Source: Brevibacterium oceani | GTDB lineage: Bacteria > Actinomycetota > Actinomycetes > Actinomycetales > Brevibacteriaceae | Assembly: GCF_013623835.1 (NCBI RefSeq) | Contig: NZ_JABKDE010000001.1 | Location: forward strand, 372,001 to 436,000 | DNA length: 64,000 nucleotides | Reading direction: 5' to 3' | Shown here: piece by piece, positions 1 through 8,731 of the stretch | Numbering within the stretch: position 1 is the first letter of the stretch | Layout of the letters: each line of letters opens with the position of its first letter | Notes under the pieces: generated by a model | Database searches by the model: none | What the model saw: the letters and a program-made list of their open reading frames with translations, nothing else | Told to the model about the DNA's origin: nothing | Translations under genes and position numbers: made by a program

Positions 1-168
1 CTGGCGACCTCGGCCCTGCTGTCCCCGGCGCTGACGACGATTCGGGTGGACCTTCGCGAGATGGGACGGCAGGCCTATCGACGACTCACCGAACCCGGAC
101 TCGGAAACCATCGAGAGCACGTCGAACTCATCGTGCGAGGCTCGACCGGACCTCCGATCGAATCGTGA
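1..168 (+). CDS. LacI-family regulator, C-terminal end only
   Basis: The window opens inside this gene; 55 codons and the TGA stop are visible. The residues PALTTIRVDLREMG, followed by AYRRL and HVELIVRGST, match the last strand-helix of the periplasmic-binding-like effector domain of LacI/GalR repressors, which characteristically end with an ELIVRxST motif. The DNA-binding domain lies outside the window, so the effector is unknown. The gene converges on the DHA2 exporter with a 25 bp gap, so it does not share a promoter with it. Confidence 0.8.
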   Translation: MATSALLSPALTTIRVDLREMGRQAYRRLTEPGLGNHREHVELIVRGSTGPPIES

Positions 169-193
169 GTACGGTGCCGGCCCACAGAAGGCC

Positions 194-1636
194 TCACTGA
201 GTCGCCTTCTTCGGCTCGAGCCCGTGGGAGTTCTTGATGAAGAACGCTCCGATGATGCCGAGGACGCCGACACAGGCGGCGACGAAGAATGCGACGTTCG
301 CGCCGTGGACAAGCCCGGCCACTCCGTAGGTCTGCGGATCCCGTGCGGCGGAGACCATGACTGTCACCAGGGCCGCAGTGCCGACGGAGGCGGCGATCTG
401 TCGCATCGTGTTGTTCAGGGCCGTGCCGTGAGGGATGAGGTGTGAGGGCAGCTGGTTGAGCGCCGCCGTGGTCACCGGCATCATCACCATAGCCACACCG
501 AACATGCGGACGGTGTTGACGGCGGCGAGGTAGAGGAATGAGGTGTCCGGTTCCAGGCGGGCGAACATGAAGGTCGTTCCCGTGAGCAGCGTGAAGCCGA
601 CGACGGCCAGCCACTTCGCGCCGATCGCATCGAAGACTCGTCCGGTCACCGGCGACATCAGGCCCATCACCGCAGCGCCCGGCAGCAGAGCCAGTCCGGA
701 TTCCATGGCGGAGAAGGTGTTCATGTTCTGCATATACAGCGGCAGAACCATCATGCCGCCGACCATGACGATGAACACGCACATGCCCAGCAGGGTGTTG
801 AGCGTGAACATGCGGTAGCGGAGGATGCGGAACTCGAGGATCGGCTGCTCGAGTTTGAACTGGCGCAGGATGAAGAACGTCAGCGATACTGCACCGACGA
901 CGAGCGGGATGAGCACCTCGGCGCTCACCCACCCGGCGTCACCGGCGGTGCCGAAGCCGAAGAGCAGACCGCCGAAGCCGAGCGTGGAGAGGATGATCGA
1001 GAGCACGTCGAGCGGCGGATAGGTCCGCTCGGTGACGTTCTTGAGCAGGAAGTAGGCGATGGCGAGGTCGATGATCGCGATCGGCAGCATCATGTAGAAC
1101 AGGACCTGCCACGGCATGTGGTCGACGATCCAGCCCGACAGGCTCGGCCCGATCGCCGGGGCGAAGGCGATGACGAGGCCGAAGGTGCCCATCGCCGATC
1201 CGCGCTTCTCGACGGGGAAGATCGCGAACAGGATCGTCTGCATCAGCGGCATGATGATGCCGCCGGCCGAGGCCTGGATGACGCGGCCGATGAGCATCAC
1301 GGGATAGACCGGTGCGATCGCACAGACAAGCGTGCCGATGATGAACAGGCCCATCGCCGTGAAGAACAGGCCGCGGGTGGTGAACTTCTGGATGAGGAAC
1401 GCAGTCACCGGGATCATGATGCCGTTGACGAGCATGAAGCTCGTCGTCACCCACTGGGCGGCCCCAGAGGTGATGTCGAAGTAGCTCATGAAATGCGGCA
1501 GTGCGGTGTTGAGCAGCGTCTGGTTGAGGATGATGACGAAGGCGCCGGAGACGAGCACAGCGAGGACGAGATTCCGGTTGATCGGGGCGCCCTCTGCCGA
1601 TTCCTGCCGGCTGGTGTCTTCGTTCGTCAATGCCAT
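194..1636 (-). CDS. MFS drug exporter, DHA2 (EmrB/QacA) family
   Basis: A 480-residue, strongly hydrophobic protein with a short polar N-terminus and about 14 predicted membrane segments, the length and layout of DHA2 H+-coupled multidrug exporters. The first helix carries NQTLLNTALPHF, the family's usual motif in helix 1; GRVIQASAGGIIMPL lies before helix 4 and GLVIAFAPAIGPSLSGWI matches antiporter motif C in helix 5. Substrate cannot be told. The ATG at 1636 follows a GGTGAAGGGATGG leader, a plausible ribosome site. It stands alone, with a 217 bp upstream gap that contains a 12 bp AT-rich palindrome, a possible operator. Confidence 0.9.
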   Translation of the reverse strand: MALTNEDTSRQESAEGAPINRNLVLAVLVSGAFVIILNQTLLNTALPHFMSYFDITSGAAQWVTTSFMLVNGIMIPVTAFLIQKFTTRGLFFTAMGLFIIGTLVCAIAPVYPVMLIGRVIQASAGGIIMPLMQTILFAIFPVEKRGSAMGTFGLVIAFAPAIGPSLSGWIVDHMPWQVLFYMMLPIAIIDLAIAYFLLKNVTERTYPPLDVLSIILSTLGFGGLLFGFGTAGDAGWVSAEVLIPLVVGAVSLTFFILRQFKLEQPILEFRILRYRMFTLNTLLGMCVFIVMVGGMMVLPLYMQNMNTFSAMESGLALLPGAAVMGLMSPVTGRVFDAIGAKWLAVVGFTLLTGTTFMFARLEPDTSFLYLAAVNTVRMFGVAMVMMPVTTAALNQLPSHLIPHGTALNNTMRQIAASVGTAALVTVMVSAARDPQTYGVAGLVHGANVAFFVAACVGVLGIIGAFFIKNSHGLEPKKATQ

Positions 1637-1737
1637 CCCTTCACCTGTTCGTCTGTTGAGAATCGTTGTTCGGCGGCGGTCCGCCTCGGGCAGTGCGCTG
1701 ATTCAGCACGTCGTTGCGCTGAGAATTTCGATTCCTC

Positions 1738-1749
1738 AGTTATATAACT
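1738..1749. promoter_or_regulatory. 12 bp AT-rich perfect palindrome upstream of DHA2 exporter
   Basis: AGTTATATAACT is its own reverse complement and sits about 100 bp upstream of the exporter start, in an AT-rich patch that is unusual for this GC-rich DNA. Drug-exporter genes are commonly controlled by TetR or MarR proteins binding such dyads, so operator is the inference. It could also supply a -10 element. Confidence 0.4.
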
Positions 1750-1853
1750 TCTTTATGCAGTTTAACGCACCACCTTCGCCGAGGTGGCCCCGGGTCGGTG
1801 TGATTTCATCAACGCGACCGTACGCGGACATCGGTCGTACAGACGGAGGTTGA

Positions 1854-2219
1854 TCAGTCGACCGGTGAGACGCGGATGAGGTTGCCGTCGGGATCGGCGA
1901 TGACGAAGGTGCGCCCGAAGACCGCGTCGTGCGGCTCGTCGACGACCGTGATGCCCTTCGCCGTCCATTCGTCGTAGACGGCGTCGACCGCCTCGGCGGA
2001 TCCGGGTACCATCAGCCCGACTTCGGATGTCCGTGTGGTCGCCTGAGCTGCGGACTCTGCGCCCCCGCTCCACAGTGCGAAGAGAACCCCGGGTGCCACC
2101 GTGAATGGCACGTATCGCGGTGTGATCATGTCGGGCTCCATGTCGAAGAGATCACGGTAGAAAGTGGTCGAGGCCTCGGTATCGGTGACGTAGATGAGGA
2201 AGAGATTCGGCGTGGGCAT
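1854..2219 (-). CDS. VOC-fold (glyoxalase/bleomycin resistance-like) protein
   Basis: A 121-residue single-domain protein with the beta-alpha-beta-beta-beta repeat of the vicinal oxygen chelate fold: IYVTDTEASTTFYRDLFDME at residues 8-28 and TFVIADPDGNLIRVSPV at the end. Length is normal for this family, whose members are metal-dependent lyases, isomerases or binding proteins; the substrate cannot be predicted. It is divergent from the WYL regulator at 2352, with direct repeats between them, which suggests that regulator controls it. An AGGTT leader precedes the ATG at 2219. Confidence 0.85.
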   Translation of the reverse strand: MPTPNLFLIYVTDTEASTTFYRDLFDMEPDMITPRYVPFTVAPGVLFALWSGGAESAAQATTRTSEVGLMVPGSAEAVDAVYDEWTAKGITVVDEPHDAVFGRTFVIADPDGNLIRVSPVD

Positions 2220-2253
2220 GAGGTTCTCCTGTGATGGATTCGTCGTTCTTCTT

Positions 2254-2292
2254 GTGGTGCTCTTCTAGACTTTCGTGGTGCTCTTCTAGACT
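2254..2292. promoter_or_regulatory. Tandem 18 bp direct repeats, 21 bp apart, in divergent VOC/WYL promoter
   Basis: GTGGTGCTCTTCTAGACT occurs at 2254-2271 and again, identical, at 2275-2292, exactly 21 bp apart, which is two helical turns. Both copies lie in the only intergenic gap between the divergent VOC and WYL genes. Two same-face sites are what a dimeric or cooperative regulator would use; the neighbouring WYL protein is the obvious candidate, by inference. Confidence 0.55.
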
Positions 2293-2302
2293 GACGGCAA
2301 TA

Positions 2303-2321
2303 GGTGACAGTTTATGTCGCC
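2303..2321. promoter_or_regulatory. Inverted repeat GGTGACA-N5-TGTCGCC
   Basis: The arms GGTGACA and TGTCGCC match at 6 of 7 positions around a 5 bp centre, 30 bp upstream of the WYL regulator start. It may be a second operator or overlap the regulator's promoter. Short dyads arise by chance, so confidence is low. Confidence 0.3.
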
Positions 2322-2351
2322 TTTGGACGATCGATCGGAAAGAAGTCTTCG

Positions 2352-3329
2352 ATGAGTGCCGAACCCGTGATGGGCAGACCGCAACGACTGCTTTCGCTCA
2401 TCGTCACGCTGCAGGGGCATCGCCAGACGACAGCGGCCGAACTCGCCGAACGCTTCGGAGTCTCGAAGCGGACGATTCTGCGCGACATCGTCGCCCTCGC
2501 CGAGGCGGACGTGCCCGTCGTCGCCGACCGCGGTCGGTACGGTGGAATCTCCCTCATGCCTGGTGCCGAGATCGACGTCAACCGCCTGACGAATAGCGAG
2601 GCGGAGGTTCTCGCTCTGCTGGGGGTCGACGGAGAGAGCGCACGGCAGCTCGGGCTTGAGGACAGTGCCCACAGTGCCCGCGACAAGCTCTCCTCGCGAC
2701 GGATTCGGCCGCCTCGGCGAGGAGAAGAACCGTCTCTGCCGCTGTCCGAGGTCATCGTGGTCGACGGTTCGGACTGGTTCGCCCCGGACGAACCTATCGA
2801 CTTCTCGGACTTCCTCGTCGACCTGCGGCGCGGCAGTCGCCTGCGCATCGACTATCGGTCGAGCGGGCAGACTGTCTCCCGCTTCCTCGTGGTCGACCCA
2901 TACGGCCTCTATTCGCGCTCAGGCCGCTGGTACCTCATCGCCGATGTCGATGAGGAGCCGCGGATGTTCGCCATGACCCGGCTGCGCGGGTGGGAGGCGC
3001 TGGAGGAGCCGCGTCGACTGCGCCCGGGCACGGCACTGTCGACGGTGGCTGCGGACCTGGCCGAACGACTCGAACGGCGACGCGACGTGGTCGTCACGGC
3101 GCACCTCGACGCCCGCACAGAGGACCTCGCGCGACGGATCCTCGGCAGTCGCCTGCTCGACGTCTCGCCGGCTGAGGGACCTGACTCCGTCATCATCACC
3201 GTCGGCTATGAGGAGCTCGGCGGAGTCAGGCAGCTCGTGCAGTTCACCGATCACATCGAGATCATCGCGCCGATAGAGGCGCGGGCGCTGGTGCGTGAGC
3301 GCGCACAGAACCTGCTCGATCGGCACTAG
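2352..3329 (+). CDS. HTH-WYL domain transcriptional regulator (YafY/PafBC type)
   Basis: A 325-residue protein. Residues 7-70 form an HTH_11 winged helix (MGRPQRLLSLIVTLQGHRQT, then AELAERFGVSKRTILRDI). The WYL domain follows at about 140-220, with LRIDYRSSGQTVSRFLVVDPYGLYSRSGR followed by WYLIA, the signature triad, and a WCX-like C-terminus. WYL proteins sense ligands or nucleic acids and control metabolism or DNA-damage genes. I chose the ATG at 2352 because GGAAAGAAG lies about 9 bp upstream and homology starts there; an in-frame start 48 bp further up lacks one. It is divergent from the VOC gene, likely its target. Confidence 0.88.
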   Translation: MSAEPVMGRPQRLLSLIVTLQGHRQTTAAELAERFGVSKRTILRDIVALAEADVPVVADRGRYGGISLMPGAEIDVNRLTNSEAEVLALLGVDGESARQLGLEDSAHSARDKLSSRRIRPPRRGEEPSLPLSEVIVVDGSDWFAPDEPIDFSDFLVDLRRGSRLRIDYRSSGQTVSRFLVVDPYGLYSRSGRWYLIADVDEEPRMFAMTRLRGWEALEEPRRLRPGTALSTVAADLAERLERRRDVVVTAHLDARTEDLARRILGSRLLDVSPAEGPDSVIITVGYEELGGVRQLVQFTDHIEIIAPIEARALVRERAQNLLDRH

Positions 3330-3369
3330 GATAGAAGCCAAGTCGTGTTGCACTCGAAAGGGGTTTCAG

Positions 3370-3840
3370 GTGGTGCACGGACCGTGGGGCCCGCTGTGGA
3401 AGTTCGTTCTTCTCACCACGGGAATCGGTGCCGCCACCGGCCTGACCTACATGGTCTACGAGGCGGTCCGCAGCCTCTTCGAGTATGGGCCCTACATCGA
3501 GCTGCTCACCATCGGCGGGATAGCCGGCGGGGTGGGTGGGGGCCTCGGGCTGATCATGGGCTTCCCTGCGTACCTCGTCGTTCGGCTCAGTGTGCACCGT
3601 CTCCACAGCCGAGCCGCTGCCAGGCTCTTCTTCCTGATCTTGGGGGCCGCCTCGGCGATTGCTCCCTCGGTGATCTGGATGATCGTGAGTGGCGAGCTCA
3701 TTGACTTCATCACTAGTGCCGATATCGGTCTTTGGCTGATCATCCTCGGTTTTTCGGCGCCTGCCGGGATCCTCACCTGCGCCTGCAGCCCGCTCGTCGT
3801 TCGGCCGGCGCGGGCGGAGGCATCCCTGAAGCGTCACTGA
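3370..3840 (+). CDS. Four-helix membrane protein of unknown function
   Basis: About 156 residues with four hydrophobic segments near residues 8-30, 42-68, 80-103 and 115-138. A glycine run (IAGGVGGGLGLIMG) lies in the second. I do not recognise the family. The GTG at 3370, or the next codon GTG at 3373, is chosen because AAAGGGG lies 7-8 bp upstream. It starts 41 bp after the WYL gene on the same strand and could be cotranscribed with it. The gene converges on the aldo-keto reductase, 23 bp away. Confidence 0.65.
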   Translation: MVHGPWGPLWKFVLLTTGIGAATGLTYMVYEAVRSLFEYGPYIELLTIGGIAGGVGGGLGLIMGFPAYLVVRLSVHRLHSRAAARLFFLILGAASAIAPSVIWMIVSGELIDFITSADIGLWLIILGFSAPAGILTCACSPLVVRPARAEASLKRH

Positions 3841-3863
3841 ACAGCGAGGCGGTCGAAGAATCC

Positions 3864-4874
3864 TCAGGCCAGCCGCGTCGCCGGGGACTGGGTCTTCGAC
3901 GGGTCGGTTTCGGGCAGGTCTCCGAGGACATCGTCGATGCGGGCGAGCACTTCGGCGTCGAGACTGACCCCGGCGGCCCCGACGTTCGAGGCGATCTGCT
4001 CCGGCCTGGAGGCTCCGACCAGGGCGGTGGCGACGTTGTCGTTGGCGAGCACCCAGGCGACGGCGAGCTGCGCCATGGTCAGTCCGAGGTCGGCGGCGAT
4101 CGGTTCGAGCTTCGCCACGGCCGTGAGTTTCTCGTCGTGGAGGTAGCGGTTCCTGATCGACTCCGCGCCGCCTCCGTCCTCATCCGTCGCCCGTGAGCCT
4201 TCGGGCACGGGCTGGCCGACTTTGTACTTGCCGGTGAGCACGCCTTGAGCGATCGGGGACCAGACGATCTGGGAGATGCCGAGTTCCTTCGACGTTGGCA
4301 CGACCCGGGACTCGATGACGCGCCACAGCATGTTGTACTGAGGCTGGTTCGACACCAGCTGGATGCCGAGGTCCTTCCCCAGGTGATGGGCGGCGCGGAG
4401 TTGGTCGGCGTTCCACTCGCTGACGCCGATGTAGAGGGCCTTGCCGGCACGGACGATGTCCGCGAACGCCTGCATCGTCTCTTCGAGCGGAGTCTCGTAG
4501 TCGTACCGGTGGGCCTGGTAGAGGTCGACGTAGTCGGTGCCGAGTCGCTTGAGGGAGCCGTTGATCGACTCCATCATGTGCTTGCGGGACAGGCCGGTGT
4601 CGTTGTGACCCTTCGGGCCGGTGGGGAAGTAGACCTTCGTGAAGATCTCGAGCGACTCACGTCGCTGACCTTTCAACGCATCGCCGAGGACCTGCTCGGC
4701 CACGGTGTTCGCGTAGACGTCGGCGGTGTCGAAGGTCGAGATGCCGGCGTCGAGTGCGGCGTGAACACACTTCGTCGCCGTGTCGTTTTCGACCTGGGAA
4801 CCGTGCGTGAGCCAGTTTCCGTAGGTGATTTCGGAGATCTTCAGGCCGCTGTTTCCCAGATATCTGTGCTCCAT
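3864..4874 (-). CDS. Aldo/keto reductase (voltage-gated K+ channel beta-subunit-like)
   Basis: A 336-residue NADPH-dependent reductase of the (beta/alpha)8 aldo-keto reductase superfamily. Asp and Tyr of the catalytic tetrad are in FDTADVYANTVAEQVLGDAL (residues about 48-68), Lys in LEIFTKVYFP, and His in DLYQAHRYD. The C-terminal GASRPEQIASNVGA is the NADPH-phosphate binding signature. It most resembles the YghZ/Kv-beta subgroup, which reduces small aldehydes; the true substrate is unknown. TAGGCT lies 6 bp before the ATG and GGAG overlaps that gap, so the transcript is either leaderless or has a very short leader. Confidence 0.9.
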   Translation of the reverse strand: MEHRYLGNSGLKISEITYGNWLTHGSQVENDTATKCVHAALDAGISTFDTADVYANTVAEQVLGDALKGQRRESLEIFTKVYFPTGPKGHNDTGLSRKHMMESINGSLKRLGTDYVDLYQAHRYDYETPLEETMQAFADIVRAGKALYIGVSEWNADQLRAAHHLGKDLGIQLVSNQPQYNMLWRVIESRVVPTSKELGISQIVWSPIAQGVLTGKYKVGQPVPEGSRATDEDGGGAESIRNRYLHDEKLTAVAKLEPIAADLGLTMAQLAVAWVLANDNVATALVGASRPEQIASNVGAAGVSLDAEVLARIDDVLGDLPETDPSKTQSPATRLA

Positions 4875-4914
4875 GTCTCCAGCCTACGTCTGCTGGTCAA
4901 GAGGTGGGAAGGAG

Positions 4915-5324
4915 TTATGAGGAGCTCTCCTCAGAGCGCTCGGGTCTACGCGTGACCTTTGTGCCGGTGATGCGATCGTATGGAGTGCGGCCCTCACCGA
5001 AGAAGAGGGACACGGCATAGACGATGGGAAGCACGTAGGCGGCCACGGTCAAGGCCCAGATCCACGGCGAGACGGGCGCTGCCTGTGTACTCCCCGAAGC
5101 GAGGGCGTACACAGGCCGCATGCCCGAGGACCCAGGGGAGTCCGAGCTTGAGGAGATTTCTCAACAGTGTGGTGCGGAAGCGCGGTGGCCGACTGTTCGA
5201 CGAGTCGCAGCCGCAAGATTCGTTTGCCTGGTGTCGCGGCTGACGATCGTGATTCGCAGACCGCCGCCGCGAGGACGACAGGTCCGACCATAACGAAGGC
5301 CCCGATGAGATTGGCAGTCACCAT
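4915..5324 (-). pseudogene. RDD-family membrane protein remnant with two frameshifts
   Basis: Read in one frame, the 5' part gives VVLAAAVCESRSSAATPGKR, the RDD-family central motif. A second frame then gives RFRTTLLRNLLKLGLPWVLG (about 5120-5190), and a third gives WIWALTVAAYVLPIVYAVSL and DRITGTKV to the end. Spliced together these make a continuous RDD protein, so two frame changes (near 5185-5195 and near 5120-5130) break it. The first transmembrane helix with its Arg-Asp signature is also missing. RDD proteins are small integral membrane proteins of poorly defined transport role. Real decay and sequencing error cannot be separated, but the missing 5' end favours decay. Confidence 0.75.
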
Positions 5325-5349
5325 TCCAAGCCGAGGTGGCTTGGACAGA

Positions 5350-5985
5350 CTACGGCGCGGCCACCTCGGCGATGTGACCCCGCAGGACCTGAGAGAAGGC
5401 CTCCGTGTTGCCGCTGCGCAGGTGGCCGGTCAGCGACACGTGCTCGGCGATGATCTCCTCCCACCGGGCCAGCAGCCGGTCGCGGGAAGTGAAGAGGATG
5501 AAGCGGTGCCGGTCGGACAGCTGCCCGTAGAGTTCGATGAGCACAGAATTGCCGCTGGATTCGACGAAGCCGCGATGGAACTCGAGCGTGAGGTCGATGA
5601 AGGTCGCGATGTCTCCGGCATCGAACGCCTTCCGCTGCTTCTCGATGAGGCCGTCGAGTCGGTCGGCCAACCGTCGTCGCAGGGCTTCCGGAGCCCGATC
5701 GACGCCCGTGGTCTCGAGGACGAAGCGCGCATCGGCGAGTTCGGTGATCGTCCGCTCATCCACACCTTGGACCAGGGCGCCCCGCTTGGGGTAGATGATG
5801 ATCCACCCCTCGTCCTGCAGTCGTGCCAGCGCTACGCGCACCGGCGTCCGACTGACCTCGAGTTCGGCGGCCAGTGCTGCCTCGCCGAGCATGGTTCCCG
5901 GCACATGCGTACCGTTGAGGATCTGCCGACGGATCTGCTGGTAGGCGTGCTCGGCCGCGCTGGTGCCGCCTTCGCGTGTGCTCAT
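5350..5985 (-). CDS. GntR-family regulator, FCD (FadR/VanR) subgroup
   Basis: A 211-residue protein with an N-terminal winged helix (ILNGTHVPGTMLGEAALAAE, then VSRTPVRVALARLQDEGWI, residues 20-65). An all-helical FCD domain (about 85-205) carries the metal/ligand ligands in DARFVLETTGVD, FHRGFVESSGN and EEIIAEHVSLTGHLRSG. FCD regulators respond to organic acids. The start at 5985 follows GGGAGGATGAGG. It is 70 bp downstream of an MFS transporter on the same strand and may control uptake of the same compound; this is inference from position. Confidence 0.9.
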   Translation of the reverse strand: MSTREGGTSAAEHAYQQIRRQILNGTHVPGTMLGEAALAAELEVSRTPVRVALARLQDEGWIIIYPKRGALVQGVDERTITELADARFVLETTGVDRAPEALRRRLADRLDGLIEKQRKAFDAGDIATFIDLTLEFHRGFVESSGNSVLIELYGQLSDRHRFILFTSRDRLLARWEEIIAEHVSLTGHLRSGNTEAFSQVLRGHIAEVAAP

Positions 5986-6055
5986 ATCCTCATCCTCCCT
6001 GTCGCGCTCGCCGGCGTTCCATTTAACAGTCGCACGGCGTCATGACGGGGCGTGC

Positions 6056-7450
6056 TCAGTTCGACGGTGATGACGACTCCCCGGCGGCCGCCTCGGCGAG
6101 GGCTTTGTCGGGCTCTGCCGACCGGCGGCCCGGCCAGGTCATGAGTGGGACCGCCCTGATCGCGAACGCGAGGGCGATGAGCAGGACGAACGTTGCCATG
6201 AGGTTGATCCAGAGGAATCCGCCGGCCTCGAGAACGGTGCCGGCCATGGCCGCCATGAGCGCCCCACCGAGGTTCATCGCAGAATCCGAGATGCCCTGCA
6301 GGGGCACCTTCGCGTGAGCCGGCACCGAGGCGGTCAGCAGTGCCGAACCGCCGATGAGGAACATCGACCAGCCCACCCCGAGCAGGGACAGCGCGGTGCT
6401 CAGCAGCACCATCGACGACACCGGGGCGAGGGCATCGATGACGCCGAGGGTGATCGTGGCGGCGAAGATGACAACGCCGCCGGCGATGACGACGCCCGCA
6501 CCCCACCGGTCGGCCATCCATCCGAAGACGGGGGAGAGGGCGTACATTCCGGCGATGTGGATGCTCACGACGATGCCGATCGCGCCGAGGCTGAACTCCT
6601 GATGGTCCATGTGCACCGGGGTCATGACCATGACGTTGGTCATCATCATCTGCCCCGTGATGATCGTGATCATCGCGAACAGCGGCACCGGCCGCCCGAG
6701 CGCGAACCGCAGCGCCTGTCCGAGCCTCATCTGGGCCGGTGGTGATGCCGTTCCGGTCGGGGCGGGGGAGGTGTCGTAATTGTTCGCCGAGGTGGCCGCC
6801 TCGGCGGCATCGGACGTGACCGTCCGCTCGGCGTCGAGTTCGGAGTCCGCAGGCGGCAGGTCCGTGCCCGCGGTGATCGACCGGGACAGCGTCGAGGCGA
6901 ACAGAGTGGCCAGGGCAAACGCGCACATCGAGATGAGGTAGGGGCCGGCCAGGCCGTTCATGCCCAGGGCCTTGCCGAGGTGGGCACCGGGATCCGTGAA
7001 ATTCGGTCCGAGGACGGAGCCGACCGTCGTCGCCCACACGACCAGCGACATCGCTCTGCCCGCGGCAGCAGGATCGGCGAGATCGACGGCGGCATAGCGG
7101 GCCTGCAGGCCCGAGGCGGTCGAGGAGCCGCACATCATCATCCCGAGCATGAACATCGGCAGCAACTGAAAGGCGACGCCGATGAGCACGACCACCGCAC
7201 CGAGCGTGCCGACGCCGAAGCCCAAGGTCAACGCCTTGCGCCGACCAGAACGTCCGGCGAGCACTGCGAGGGGGTAGGCGATGAGACCGGCGCCGAGGAT
7301 GACGCTCATCTGTGCGAGCCCGGCCATCGAGGTCTTGCCGGTGATCTCCTCGGCGAGCAGACCGCCGACGGCATACCCGGAGGCGATGCCCGCTCCGGAG
7401 AGCAGCTGGGCCGTGATGAGTTTGGCCTGTTCGCGAGCGCGACTCGTCAT
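6056..7450 (-). CDS. MFS transporter
   Basis: A 464-residue major facilitator with 12 predicted helices and a polar central loop near residues 200-245 rich in Ala, Glu, Ser and Pro. The reading frame stays open far upstream, but the ATG at 7450 is preceded by a GGAAGGCGAG leader, and the residues beginning SRAREQAKLITAQLL are a typical N-terminal approach to helix 1. LAGRSGRRKALTLGFG in loop 2-3 is the family's signature. The FCD regulator follows on the same strand. Substrate unknown. Confidence 0.85.
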   Translation of the reverse strand: MTSRAREQAKLITAQLLSGAGIASGYAVGGLLAEEITGKTSMAGLAQMSVILGAGLIAYPLAVLAGRSGRRKALTLGFGVGTLGAVVVLIGVAFQLLPMFMLGMMMCGSSTASGLQARYAAVDLADPAAAGRAMSLVVWATTVGSVLGPNFTDPGAHLGKALGMNGLAGPYLISMCAFALATLFASTLSRSITAGTDLPPADSELDAERTVTSDAAEAATSANNYDTSPAPTGTASPPAQMRLGQALRFALGRPVPLFAMITIITGQMMMTNVMVMTPVHMDHQEFSLGAIGIVVSIHIAGMYALSPVFGWMADRWGAGVVIAGGVVIFAATITLGVIDALAPVSSMVLLSTALSLLGVGWSMFLIGGSALLTASVPAHAKVPLQGISDSAMNLGGALMAAMAGTVLEAGGFLWINLMATFVLLIALAFAIRAVPLMTWPGRRSAEPDKALAEAAAGESSSPSN

Positions 7451-7575
7451 CGGGGTCTCGCCTTCCTGTGCTGTGTCGCTGTCGAGGTACTCGCTCAATT
7501 TATCTTGGATCCAGCTTGGATACAAGATGCTGATGCGTGGAATCGTGCGTGTGTGTTGCGGTCCGGAGTTGTGAT

Positions 7576-8637
7576 TCAGAGCCGCGAGGTGCGCAGGCCG
7601 ATGGCCGACTGTGATGCGCCGACGAGCGCGAGGCCGAGCAGCGGAATGGCCGCGGACCCGGCGGTCTCGAGGCCGAGGCCGAAGGCGAAGGGGCCGAGAG
7701 CGGCCAATGCCACGCCGACCGCCGAGGTCACCGCCGAGACCGAAGCGGTGTGCGCGGGCGACCTCCCGTACTTGATGATCTGATCGTAGGAGACTCCGAG
7801 GCGCAGGCCCTGGGCGAAGCCGAGGAGGATCGTGACGAGCAGTGCCGCCGGGGAGCCCGCGAGGAAGAGGACTGCGACGCCGATGACGGCAAGCAGGGGA
7901 GCGGCCGGGGCGAGGGCCCGGGAGGCTCCGCGGCCGAGCAGCGTTGGTGCGATGAGGCCGAAGGGGATCGCGATGACGCTGATGAGGGAGACGAATCCTC
8001 CGGCTGTCTGGGCCGCCTTCGGCGACGTCCGACGGGGAGGCGCGCGAGTAGAGCCACCACAGTACGAGGGCACCGGCGGAGACCGCGATCCAGGTGAGCA
8101 GCGTGCCTCGCCAGTCGAGACCGGTCAGCCGCCCGATCGGGATCGTCAGCGCCAAAGCGAGTGCCGGACCGAGGCTCAGCGACATCGAATAGACGCCGGT
8201 GAGACCGGAGCGGACTGCGGAACGTTCGGCGGAGATGATCGACGGGCCCAGCACCGTGACGATCGCGATCGAGAAGCCGAGGAGTCCGGTACCGATGAGC
8301 AGCGGAGCATCGCCGGGCACCGAGCGGATGATCATCCCGATCACAATCGCGATCAGGGAGAGCCCGACGGTTCGACTTCGGCCGAGACGATTCGCCAACA
8401 TCGGGGCCACCGGCGCGGCCGCCAGAGTCAGGGCGAGTGGGACGCTGGTCAGGAGTGAAAAGAAGGTCTCCCATGTCCGGTGTCGTCCATCATGCTCGGC
8501 AGGAGTGGGGACAGTGAGATCGTCGGAATCCGCAGACTCAGTCCCATAAGCAGAATCGCCGCCATGGCGAGGATGAGGGCCGCGAGCGGGCGGGGAGGCG
8601 GCCCCTGCGACGATGGGGAATCGGGTGCGTCTGACAT
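7576..8637 (-). pseudogene. Second MFS transporter (CynX/NimT-like), two frameshifts
   Basis: The ATG at 8637 begins MSDAPDSPSSQGPPPRP and helix 1 (LAALILAMAAILLMGLSLRI). The frame shifts by one near 8455-8470, where ETFFSLLTSVPLALTL continues the protein in another frame, giving ANRLGRSRTVGLSL in loop 2-3. It shifts again near 8010-8030, after which ISVIAIPFGLIAPTLLGR continues to the stop at 7576. The three pieces join into one transporter of about 350 residues, short of 400 and resembling the cyanate/nitroimidazole transporter group. It lies head-to-tail with the intact MFS gene but is not an obvious copy of it. Two independent shifts mean a dead gene or sequencing errors. Confidence 0.75.
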
Positions 8638-8731
8638 CCCAGACAACCTTAACCGTGGCAGGTCCCGGGGCGATGGGTGGTCTGAATCTGAGATGACGCC
8701 TGCGGGGGCGGTCCAGCGACGGGGCAGGTTC

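Noticed and set aside
6056..8410. A single 784-residue protein covering both MFS genes
   Set aside because: The frame is open by chance through the intergenic gap and part of the broken MFS gene; a proper ATG with ribosome site at 7450 starts the real downstream transporter.
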